The notes under the pieces were generated by a model, which searched no databases, was not told the DNA's origin, and worked only from the letters and a program-made list of their open reading frames with translations. The position numbers and the translations under genes were made by a program. A stretch of 5,386 bases of DNA from NCBI GenBank assembly GCA_947479995.1, contig CANKBT010000236.1, positions 1 to 5,386 of the forward strand, written 5' to 3'. This stretch comes from Frankiaceae bacterium (GTDB lineage Bacteria > Actinomycetota > Actinomycetes > Mycobacteriales > SCTD01). This document shows, piece by piece, positions 1 to 5,374 of the stretch. The first letter of the stretch is position 1. Each line of letters starts with the position of its first letter.

Positions 1-906
1 ACGACGGGGCGCGGCATCGGCCCGACCTACGCCGACAAGATGAACCGCATCGGCATCCGCGTGCAGGACCTGCTCGACGAGTCGATCCTGCGCAAGAAGG
101 TCGAGGGCGCGCTCCACCTGAAGAACCAGACGCTGGTCAAGACGTACAACCGCAAGGCCGTCACGGTCGACGAGGTCGTTGACGAGCTGCTGTCGTGCGT
201 CGACCGGCTCCGGCCGATGATCGTCGACACCGGGCTGCTGCTGTCGCAGGCGCTCGACCGCGGCGACACCGTGCTGCTCGAGGGCGGGCAGGCCACGCTG
301 CTCGACGTCGACCACGGCACCTACCCGTTCGTCACCTCGTCGTCGGCGACCGCCGGCGGCGCGTGCACCGGCTCGGGCATCCCGCCGACCCGCGTCGACA
401 AGGTCATCGCCGTCGTCAAGGCGTACACCACGCGCGTCGGCGAGGGCCCGTTCCCGACCGAGCTGCACGACGCCGACGGCGAGCGGCTGCGCAGCCACGG
501 GCACGAGTACGGCACGACGACCGGGCGCCCGCGGCGCTGCGGCTGGTACGACGCCGTCATCGCCCGCTACGCCGCCCGCGTCAACGGCGTCACCGACTTC
601 GTGCTCACCAAGCTCGACGTGCTCACCGGCTGGGAGCGCATCCCGGTCTGCGTGGCGTACGAGGTCGACGGCGTCCGCCACGACGAGATGCCGATGACGC
701 AGACCGCGTTCCACCACGCGGTGCCGGTCTACGAGCACTTCGACGGCTGGACCGAGGACATCACCGGCTGCCGCACCTTCGAGGACCTGCCGAAGAACGC
801 CCAGCTCTACGTCCGCGCGCTCGAGCAGATGTCCGGTGCGCCGTTCTCGTCGGTCGGCGTCGGGCCGGACCGCGAGCAGACCCTCGAGCTGCGCCCGCTG
901 CTGTAG
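1..906 (+). CDS. purA: Adenylosuccinate synthetase (5' end outside the window)
   Basis: PurA is a cytoplasmic enzyme that joins IMP and L-aspartate using GTP to give adenylosuccinate, the first committed step to AMP. The open frame starts at base 1 with TTGRGIGP, so it enters from upstream; 301 residues are visible. Against my recollection of E. coli PurA (432 aa) it aligns with a constant offset of 127 and no net gap, so about 127 N-terminal residues, including the GTP P-loop, are missing and the full length would be near 428. Expected functional residues are present: Thr2 and Arg16 (E. coli Thr129, Arg143, IMP contacts), Gln97 (Gln224), Thr112 (Thr239), the aspartate loop GTTTGRPRR with Arg176 (Arg303), and TKLD at 203-206 with Lys204 (Lys331, guanine recognition). 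GGQATLLD and PKNAQLYV look actinobacterial. It ends with TAG, 18 nt before the end of the convergent 2H-like gene. Nothing suggests damage. Confidence 0.98.
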   Translation, partial: TTGRGIGPTYADKMNRIGIRVQDLLDESILRKKVEGALHLKNQTLVKTYNRKAVTVDEVVDELLSCVDRLRPMIVDTGLLLSQALDRGDTVLLEGGQATLLDVDHGTYPFVTSSSATAGGACTGSGIPPTRVDKVIAVVKAYTTRVGEGPFPTELHDADGERLRSHGHEYGTTTGRPRRCGWYDAVIARYAARVNGVTDFVLTKLDVLTGWERIPVCVAYEVDGVRHDEMPMTQTAFHHAVPVYEHFDGWTEDITGCRTFEDLPKNAQLYVRALEQMSGAPFSSVGVGPDREQTLELRPLL

Positions 907-924
907 GGCGGGCGCGCCGGCCGG
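907..924. other. Short convergent gap with overlapping GC palindromes
   Basis: Only 18 bases separate the stop codons of purA (+) and the 2H-like gene (-). They contain two self-complementary stretches, GGCGCGCC (911-918) and GCCGGCCGGC (916-925, running into the minus-strand stop). Neither has a proper loop or a T-run, so a standard intrinsic terminator is not supported. The gap may still be where two converging transcripts end, but that is inference. Confidence 0.3.
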
Positions 925-1407
925 CTAGTCGGGCTCGGCGAGCGGCAGCACGGCCCGCTCGGCCCACGCGCCGTCGCGCACCCACAGGCCGGCCCGCACC
1001 AGCTCGGCGTCGAGGGGGAGCAGGCGCTGCACGTCGCGCGCGACCTCGTCGAGGTGCGCGTCGTCGCCGCGGGCCAGGGCGACGCTCGGCACCGGCGGCT
1101 CCACGGGCGCCAGCTCCGGCCAGCGCAGGGCCAGCGCCGCGGCGAGGTCGACCACCTCCGACGGGCGCTCGGGCAGCAGCCACAGCACGCCGTCGCGGCG
1201 CTGCACCTCGCCGAAGCGCACCCGCAGCCCGTCGACGCCGCGGAAGAACCAGCGCAGCTCCTCCTCGACGCCCACGTCGACCGCGTCGGCGGCGAGGAAC
1301 GGGTGCGCCAGCACCAGGTGCGGCGGCACGTCGGCGTCGCCGTCGCCGCGCCAGGCAGCGGCGACCGCGTCGAGGGCGGGGGCGTAGAGCAGGACGGCGG
1401 TGTCCAT
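925..1407 (-). CDS. 2H phosphoesterase / 2'-5' RNA ligase-family-like protein, catalytic motifs degenerate
   Basis: A 160-residue soluble protein if started at the ATG at 1405-1407. This start is chosen because the family's first beta strand (DTAVLLYAP) follows at once and a purine-rich AGGCGGGG lies just upstream on the minus strand. A GTG at 1441-1443 would add 12 poorly supported residues. The layout matches the 2'-5' RNA ligase superfamily (2H fold; active members act on 2',3'-cyclic or 2'-5' phosphodiester ends of RNA): N-terminal strand, PPHLVLAHPF at 28-37 where PxHxTLxYPF is usual, GVLWLLPE at 73-80, VPSVALA at 106-112 where PHLTLA is usual, and a final RDGAWAERAVLPL strand. Of the two HxT/S motifs, the first reads His30-Leu-Val and the second Ser108-Val-Ala, so three of four catalytic positions are lost. 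It may bind a ligand or RNA without catalysis. It sits antisense to the surrounding pur genes, back to back with purD. Family assignment is by pattern memory; the substrate is unknown. Confidence 0.72.
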   Translation of the reverse strand: MDTAVLLYAPALDAVAAAWRGDGDADVPPHLVLAHPFLAADAVDVGVEEELRWFFRGVDGLRVRFGEVQRRDGVLWLLPERPSEVVDLAAALALRWPELAPVEPPVPSVALARGDDAHLDEVARDVQRLLPLDAELVRAGLWVRDGAWAERAVLPLAEPD

Positions 1408-1409
1408 GA

Positions 1410-1448
1410 TCACCCCGCCTACCCCGCACGGGCCGTCTGTCACCCCGC
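1410..1448. repeat. Three ACCCCGC repeats in the 2H-gene/purD divergent intergenic region
   Basis: The 56-bp gap between the divergent starts holds TCACCCCGC at 1410-1418 and again at 1440-1448, exactly 30 bp apart (about three helical turns), with a shorter ACCCCGC at 1421-1427 between them. This spacing could suit a regulator binding one face of the DNA. In DNA this C-rich, short repeats are also expected by chance, so function is only a suggestion. Confidence 0.3.
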
Positions 1449-1450
1449 GC

Positions 1451-1456
1451 TAGCGT
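1451..1456 (+). promoter_or_regulatory. Candidate -10 hexamer of a leaderless purD promoter
   Basis: TAGCGT fits the actinobacterial TANNNT -10 consensus and ends 7 nt before the GTG at 1464, so transcription would begin at or next to the start codon. No purine-rich ribosome binding site lies between, which agrees with a leaderless mRNA. I see no clear -35 box near 1428-1433. The hexamer overlaps the palindrome CGCTAGCG (1448-1455). Confidence 0.5.
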
Positions 1457-1463
1457 GCCGCGC

Positions 1464-2741
1464 GTGGAGGTCCTGGTGCTGGGCTCCGGGGCCCGCGAGC
1501 ACGCCCTGGTGCTGTCGCTGCTGCGCGACCCGTCGGTCACGTCGGTCTCGTGCGCGCCCGGCAACGCCGGCACCGCCGAGGTCGCCGCCGCGCACCCGGT
1601 CGACCCGGCCGACCCCGGGGCGGTCGTCGCGCTCGTCGAGCGCCTGCGCCCCGGCCTGGTCGTCGTCGGGCCCGAGGCCCCGCTCGTCGCGGGCGTCGCC
1701 GACGCGGTCCGGCGCACGGGCGTGCCCTGCTTCGGCCCCGGCCCCGAGGCGGCGCAGCTCGAGGGCAGCAAGACCTTCGCCAAGCTGGTCATGGCCGAGG
1801 CCGACGTGCCCACCGCCGCCAGCGCGTCCTTCGACGACGCCGACGCGGCCGTCGCGCACCTGGCGACCGTGCCGGCGCCGTACGTCGTCAAGGCCGACGG
1901 GCTGGCCGCGGGCAAGGGCGTCCACGTCGGCAGCGACCTCGCGGTCGCGCAGGCCTTCGCCCGCGACGCCCTGTCCGGCGGCGGCCGGGTGCTCGTCGAG
2001 GACTTCCTCGACGGCCCCGAGGTCTCGCTGTTCGCGCTGTCGGACGGCCAGACCGTCGTGCCGCTGCTGCCCGCGCAGGACCACAAGCGCGTCGGCGACG
2101 GCGACACCGGGCCCAACACCGGCGGCATGGGTGCGTACGCCCCGCTGCCCTGGCTGCCCGACGGCCTCGTCGACGACGTGCTCGCGCGGGTGCTGCAGCC
2201 GGTGGTCGACCGCATGCACGAGCGCGGCACGCCCTTCGCCGGCCTGCTCTACGCCGGGCTCGCGCTCACCTCCCGCGGGCCGCAGGTCGTCGAGTTCAAC
2301 GCCCGCTTCGGCGACCCCGAGACGCAGGTCGTCCTCGCGCTGCTCGAGTCGTCCCTGGCCGACCTGCTGCTCGCCGCGGCGACCGGGCGGCTCGCCGAGC
2401 AGCCCGCCCCGCGCTGGCGCGACGGCGCGGCCGTCACCGTGGTCGTGGCGGCCGAGGGCTACCCCGCCGCCCCGGTCACCGGCGCGCCGCTCGCCGTCGG
2501 CCGGCTGCCGGAGGGCGTGCAGGTGCTGCACGCCGGCACCCGCCGCGAGGGCGGCGCCGTCGTGGCCTCCGGCGGCCGCGTCGTGTCGGTCACCGCCGTG
2601 GGCGACGACCTGGCGGCCGCGCGCGCCGCCGCGTACGACGGCATCGCCGCCGTCGACCTGCCGGGCGGGCACTGGCGCACCGACATCGGGCTGCGCGCCG
2701 CCGAGGGCGGGATCACCCCGCCGCCGGTGTCCCTAGGCTGA
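1464..2741 (+). CDS. purD: Phosphoribosylamine--glycine ligase (GAR synthetase)
   Basis: PurD ligates 5-phosphoribosylamine and glycine with ATP to give GAR, an early step of de novo IMP synthesis in the cytoplasm. It is an ATP-grasp enzyme. From GTG at 1464 the protein has 425 residues, the normal length, and begins MEVLVLGSGAREHAL, the usual PurD N-terminus; an in-frame GTG at 1455 would add three residues but lies inside the likely -10 box. In order: the N-domain with GSGAREHA (7-14) and VGPEAP (68-73); GSKTFAK (101-107) opening the ATP-grasp part; VVKADGLAAGKG (141-152); QDHKRVGDGDTGPNTGGMG (205-223); the metal-binding and signature region VVEFNARFGDPE (275-286); and a C-terminal domain ending with RTDIGLRA. 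The frame is intact with no missing motif. Its TGA ends 4 nt before purB. The divergent 2H-like gene lies upstream. Confidence 0.97.
   Translation: MEVLVLGSGAREHALVLSLLRDPSVTSVSCAPGNAGTAEVAAAHPVDPADPGAVVALVERLRPGLVVVGPEAPLVAGVADAVRRTGVPCFGPGPEAAQLEGSKTFAKLVMAEADVPTAASASFDDADAAVAHLATVPAPYVVKADGLAAGKGVHVGSDLAVAQAFARDALSGGGRVLVEDFLDGPEVSLFALSDGQTVVPLLPAQDHKRVGDGDTGPNTGGMGAYAPLPWLPDGLVDDVLARVLQPVVDRMHERGTPFAGLLYAGLALTSRGPQVVEFNARFGDPETQVVLALLESSLADLLLAAATGRLAEQPAPRWRDGAAVTVVVAAEGYPAAPVTGAPLAVGRLPEGVQVLHAGTRREGGAVVASGGRVVSVTAVGDDLAAARAAAYDGIAAVDLPGGHWRTDIGLRAAEGGITPPPVSLG
2734..2739 (+). promoter_or_regulatory. Candidate -10 hexamer of an internal, leaderless purB promoter
   Basis: TAGGCT matches TANNNT and ends 6 nt before the purB ATG. 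Its last T is also the first base of the purD TGA stop, so the promoter would lie inside the 3' end of purD. Only a three-base AGG resembles a ribosome binding site. PurB could therefore be made from its own leaderless transcript as well as by read-through and re-initiation from purD. Confidence 0.45.
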
Positions 2742-2745
2742 CCGC

Positions 2746-4053
2746 ATGATCGAGCGCTACACCCTGCCGGAGATGGGCCGCATCTGGTCCGAGGCCCGCA
2801 AGTACGAGCTCTGGTGCCGGGTCGAGGTGCTCGTCCTGCAGGCGCACGCCGCCGCCGGCGTCGTGCCCGACTGGTGCGTCGCCCCCGTGGCCGCCGCGCC
2901 GCCGCCGACCCCGCAGGCCGTGGCCGACATCGAGGCCGTCACGCAGCACGACGTCATCGCCTTCCTGTCGGCCTGGGCCGACCAGACCGAGCCGCGCGAG
3001 GCGGCGGCGTACGTCCACTTCGGCATGACCAGCTCGGACCTGCTCGACACGGCGCTCGCGCTGCAGCTCGTCGAGGCCAGCGACGTGCTGCTGGCCAAGG
3101 CCGACGCCCTCGTCGCCGCCCTGCGCGACCTCGGGCTGGCGCACCGCGACACCGTCAAGGTCGGCCGCACGCACGGCATCCACGCCGAGCCGACGACCTG
3201 GGGCCACCGGGTCGCCGACCTCGCCTTCGCCGCCGCCCGGTCGCGCGACCGGCTGCGCGCCGCCCGCGCCTCGGTCGCCGTGGCGAAGATCAGCGGCGCC
3301 GTCGGCACGTACAGCAACATCGCGCCGGACGTCGAGCAGCAGGTCGCCGCGGAGCTGGGGCTCGTGCCGGCGCCCGCCGCGACCCAGGTCGTGATCCGCG
3401 ACGGCATCAGCGAGTGGGTCAGCGCGCTCGCCGTGCTGGCCACGGTCTGCGAGGCGTTCGCCCTCGAGGTGCGGCACGGCCAGCGCACCGAGGTGCGCGA
3501 GCTGTCCGAGCCCTTCGGCAAGGGGCAGAAGGGCTCGTCCGCGATGCCCCACAAGAAGAACCCCATCGCCTCCGAGCGCATCGCCGGCCTCGCCCGCGTG
3601 GTCCGCGCGCAGGTCGTGCCGGTGATGGAGGGCATCCCGCTGTGGCACGAGCGCGACATCAGCCACTCCTCGACCGAGCGGGTGGCCCTGCCCGACGCGG
3701 CGATCGCCACCGACTACCTGCTGCACCTCACGACCCGGCTCGTCACCGGCCTGGTCGTCGACGCCGACCGCATGCGCGCCAACCTCGAGAGCAGCGGCGG
3801 GCTCATCTACACGTCGACGGTGCTGCTCGAGCTCGTCGAGGGCGGGCTCTCGCGCGAGGACGCGTACGCCTTCGTCCAGCGCGCCGCCATGCGCACCTGG
3901 GAGACCGGCACGCCGTTCCGGGAGACGCTCACCGCCGAGGCCGCCGCCGCCGGGCAGTCGCTCGACGAGGCGCGGCTCGACGAGGTCTGCCGCCCCGAGC
4001 GCTACCTGGAGCGGCTCGCCCCGGTCTTCGACCGCCTCGCCGCACTCGCGTAG
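2746..4053 (+). CDS. purB: Adenylosuccinate lyase (Bacillus-like short form)
   Basis: PurB removes fumarate from SAICAR (giving AICAR) and from adenylosuccinate (giving AMP), so it follows both PurC and PurA, whose genes flank it here. It is a 435-residue member of the fumarase/aspartase superfamily, active as a homotetramer in the cytoplasm. The start MIERYTLPEMGRIWSE is the family's usual N-terminus. Catalytic histidines correspond to those I recall from B. subtilis: His68 (TQHDV), His91 (HFGMTSSD), His143 with His146 (GRTHGIHAEPTT). KISGAVGTYSNI follows at 181-192, then the signature GSSAMPHKKNP at 263-273 carrying the mobile-loop serine, and PLWHERDISHSSTER at 298-312. One difference is RDGISE at 218-223 where many relatives read RDRHAE. 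The gap to purD is 4 nt; the next gene starts 43 nt downstream. ATG has no clear ribosome binding site. Confidence 0.97.
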   Translation: MIERYTLPEMGRIWSEARKYELWCRVEVLVLQAHAAAGVVPDWCVAPVAAAPPPTPQAVADIEAVTQHDVIAFLSAWADQTEPREAAAYVHFGMTSSDLLDTALALQLVEASDVLLAKADALVAALRDLGLAHRDTVKVGRTHGIHAEPTTWGHRVADLAFAAARSRDRLRAARASVAVAKISGAVGTYSNIAPDVEQQVAAELGLVPAPAATQVVIRDGISEWVSALAVLATVCEAFALEVRHGQRTEVRELSEPFGKGQKGSSAMPHKKNPIASERIAGLARVVRAQVVPVMEGIPLWHERDISHSSTERVALPDAAIATDYLLHLTTRLVTGLVVDADRMRANLESSGGLIYTSTVLLELVEGGLSREDAYAFVQRAAMRTWETGTPFRETLTAEAAAAGQSLDEARLDEVCRPERYLERLAPVFDRLAALA

Positions 4054-4066
4054 GACTGCTCAGGCG

Positions 4067-4082
4067 GCCCGCGCGCGCGGGC
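4067..4082. repeat. 16-bp perfect GC palindrome after purB
   Basis: GCCCGCGCGCGCGGGC is fully self-complementary and could fold as a 6-bp all-GC stem with a GCGC loop. It lies 13 nt after the purB stop. There is no T-run after it, so intrinsic termination is doubtful; it might attenuate read-through or protect the purB mRNA 3' end. The alternating CG core (4070-4079) is also a possible Z-DNA segment. Confidence 0.45.
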
Positions 4083-4084
4083 GC

Positions 4085-4089
4085 GAGGG
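4085..4089 (+). promoter_or_regulatory. Ribosome binding site of the small membrane protein gene
   Basis: GAGGG ends 7 nt before the ATG at 4097 and is the best Shine-Dalgarno-like sequence in the window. It favours this ATG over a GTG at 4093 in another frame. The same bases form GAGGGT (4085-4090), a weak ANNNT hexamer 6 nt from the ATG, so a leaderless reading cannot be excluded. Confidence 0.45.
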
Positions 4090-4096
4090 TCGGTGC

Positions 4097-4435
4097 ATGA
4101 CCACCGCCGCCCGCCCCGCCCCCGCCCGCCCCGCCCCGTACGCCACCCGCCACCCGGGCGTCGCCACCGGCCTGGCGCTCGTGCTGCTCGCGGTCGGGGT
4201 GGTCGTCGCCTACCTCGCTTGGGTGCTCGCCGTGTGGAGCGCGGCCGCCGCCGTCGAGACGGGCGACCCCTGGCTCGTCCCGGTGCTCGTGTGCCTCAGC
4301 ACGTCCTCGGCGGCGCTCGCCGCGGCGCCCGCGCTCGTCGCCGCCCTGCTGCGCTCGCGCGGCTGGTGGCTCACCGCGCTGGCCGCGGCGCTGGTGCCGT
4401 GGCTCGTCTCCGGCGCCTTCCTGCTGCCCGCCTGA
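4097..4435 (+). CDS. Small three-helix membrane protein of unknown function
   Basis: A 112-residue protein I do not recognise. A basic, proline- and alanine-rich N-terminus (1-20, with the repeated unit ARPAP) precedes three hydrophobic segments at about 21-47, 58-84 and 89-111. The few charged residues place it neatly by the positive-inside rule: Arg6, Arg11, Arg18 and His19 inside; Glu54 and Asp57 in the first loop outside; Arg86 and Arg88 in the second loop inside; C-terminus outside. There is no cleavable signal peptide, enzyme motif or metal site; the only cysteine is Cys66 in the second helix. This frame is preferred over the Arg/Pro-rich frame starting at 4093 because only it gives clean membrane helices. 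It lies 43 nt after purB and 13 nt before purC, so co-expression with them is likely. A purine-related transport or regulatory role would be guesswork. Confidence 0.75.
   Translation: MTTAARPAPARPAPYATRHPGVATGLALVLLAVGVVVAYLAWVLAVWSAAAAVETGDPWLVPVLVCLSTSSAALAAAPALVAALLRSRGWWLTALAAALVPWLVSGAFLLPA
4109..4138. repeat. 15-bp tandem duplication forming a G-quadruplex motif on the minus strand
   Basis: Two 15-bp units (4109-4123 and 4124-4138) differ only at their last base and encode ARPAP twice, as residues 5-9 and 10-14 of the membrane protein. On the + strand this gives six C-runs of 3, 4, 5, 3, 4 and 4 bases separated by single G's. The minus (template) strand thus has six G-runs with one-base loops, a textbook G-quadruplex pattern; the + strand could form an i-motif. 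Confidence 0.7.
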
Positions 4436-4441
4436 CAGACT
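4436..4441 (+). promoter_or_regulatory. Candidate weak -10 hexamer before purC
   Basis: CAGACT keeps the A2 and T6 positions of TANNNT but not T1. It ends 7 nt before the purC GTG and begins right after the TGA of the membrane protein gene. The 13-nt gap has no Shine-Dalgarno sequence. The match is weaker than those before purD and purB; purC may instead depend on translational re-initiation. Confidence 0.3.
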
Positions 4442-4448
4442 CGCGGCC

Positions 4449-5345
4449 GTGACCGACCTGCCGCTGCCCCTGCTCGCCCGCGGCAAGGTCCGCGAGCTCT
4501 ACGCCGTCGACGACGACCACCTGCTGCTCGTCGCCAGCGACCGCCTCTCCGCGTACGACGTCGTGCTGCCCACGCCGATCCCCGACAAGGGCGCGGTGCT
4601 CACCGGCCTGACGCTCTGGTGGTTCGGCCAGCTCGCCGACCTCGTGCCCCACCACCTGGTCACCGCGGCCGTCGACGACTACCCGGAGGAGCTGCAGCCG
4701 CACGCCGACGCGCTGCGCGGCCGCTCGATGCTCTGCCGCCGCCTGGTCATGCAGCCGGTCGAGTGCGTCGCCCGCGGCTACCTCACCGGCAGCGGGCTCG
4801 CCGACTACCGCGACACCGGCGCCGTGTGCGGCGTGCCGCTGCCGGGCGGGCTGCTCGACGGCTCCCCGCTGCCGAGCGCGATCTTCACGCCGGCCAGCAA
4901 GGCCGACGTCGGCGACCACGACGAGAACATCGACTTCGCCGCCGTCGAGCGGGCCGTCGGCCCGTCGGTCGCCGCCTCGCTGCGCGACCTCACCCTCGCG
5001 GTCTACGCGCGCGGCGCGGCCCTCGCCCGCGAGCGCGGCATCCTGCTCGCCGACACCAAGCTCGAGTTCGGCTTCGACAGCGCCGGCGTCCTGACCCTCG
5101 GCGACGAGGTGCTCACCCCCGACTCCTCGCGCTTCTGGCCCGCCGACACCTGGCAGCCGGGCCGCCCCCAGCCGTCGTACGACAAGCAGTACGTCCGCGA
5201 CTGGCTCTCGGCCTCCGGCTGGGACCGCACCGACCCGGGCCCCGCGCTGCCCGACGACGTCGTCGAGGCCACCCGCGCCCGCTACGTCGAGGCCTACGAG
5301 CGCCTGACCGGCCAGCCCTTCGCCACCTACCTCGCCGAGGCCTGA
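4449..5345 (+). CDS. purC: Phosphoribosylaminoimidazole-succinocarboxamide (SAICAR) synthase
   Basis: PurC condenses CAIR with L-aspartate using ATP to give SAICAR, which PurB from the same cluster then splits to AICAR and fumarate. The 298-residue length matches the longer single-domain form (yeast about 306, E. coli 237). Visible family motifs: GKVRELYAV (12-20) of the glycine-rich nucleotide loop; SDRLSAYDVVLP (30-41); DKGAVLTGLT (46-55); first signature MQPVECVARGYLTGS (101-115); the substrate-loop region IFTPASKADVGDHDENI (145-161); second signature LLADTKLEFG (199-208); and DEVLTPDSSRFW (219-230). It starts at GTG 4449, directly ahead of the conserved LLARGKVRELY. It begins 13 nt after the membrane protein gene with no visible ribosome binding site and is followed by a hairpin. 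It is complete, with no oddities in the frame. Confidence 0.97.
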   Translation: MTDLPLPLLARGKVRELYAVDDDHLLLVASDRLSAYDVVLPTPIPDKGAVLTGLTLWWFGQLADLVPHHLVTAAVDDYPEELQPHADALRGRSMLCRRLVMQPVECVARGYLTGSGLADYRDTGAVCGVPLPGGLLDGSPLPSAIFTPASKADVGDHDENIDFAAVERAVGPSVAASLRDLTLAVYARGAALARERGILLADTKLEFGFDSAGVLTLGDEVLTPDSSRFWPADTWQPGRPQPSYDKQYVRDWLSASGWDRTDPGPALPDDVVEATRARYVEAYERLTGQPFATYLAEA

Positions 5346-5374
5346 GCCCGCCCCCGGGCGTCGCGCGGACGCTC
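5346..5374 (+). terminator. GC-rich hairpins after purC, possible terminator
   Basis: Right after the purC stop, GCCCG (5346-5350) can pair with CGGGC (5355-5359) around a CCCC loop. A rival, longer stem pairs 5356-5362 (GGGCGTC) with 5368-5374 (GACGCTC) around GCGCG, 7 bp with one G-U pair. The two stems share bases and so exclude each other. No T-run follows, which is common for actinobacterial hairpin terminators but leaves the call weak. The final 12 bases show no recognisable gene start. Confidence 0.35.

Noticed and set aside
280..390. PurA differences from E. coli (GGQATLLD, TSSSATAGG, GIPPTR) as possible active-site changes
   Set aside because: The substrate-contacting Gln and Thr are kept, and the GGQATLLD form fits actinobacterial PurA; the other changes are conservative or in loops.
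195..1409. Long + strand open frame, Arg/Ala/Pro-rich, across purA and the 2H-like gene
   Set aside because: It is out of frame with purA, which has perfect family motifs, and has the composition typical of shadow frames in very GC-rich DNA.
1455..1463. GTG at 1455 as the purD start
   Set aside because: It adds three residues before the canonical MxVLVLGSG N-terminus and lies within the candidate -10 hexamer; GTG 1464 fits the family better.
761..2672. Long minus-strand open frames opposite purD (761-2230 and 1440-2672)
   Set aside because: They are antisense to an intact purD, have low-complexity composition and no domain pattern. Stop codons are rare in such GC-rich sequence, so long false frames are expected.
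1408..2722. Identical 12-mer GATCACCCCGCC before purD (1408-1419) and before purB (2711-2722), considered as a shared operator
   Set aside because: With this base composition, several identical 12-mers are expected by chance in 5.4 kb, and the distance to the -10-like box differs (43 versus 23 bp).
2713..3726. Minus-strand open frames of more than 300 codons opposite purB
   Set aside because: They are antisense shadows of purB with biased composition and no recognisable motif.
4093..4452. Alternative + strand frame starting GTG at 4093, rich in Arg and Pro
   Set aside because: The overlapping frame from ATG 4097 has a better-placed GAGGG and three clean membrane helices with sensible charge placement; this frame looks like its shadow.
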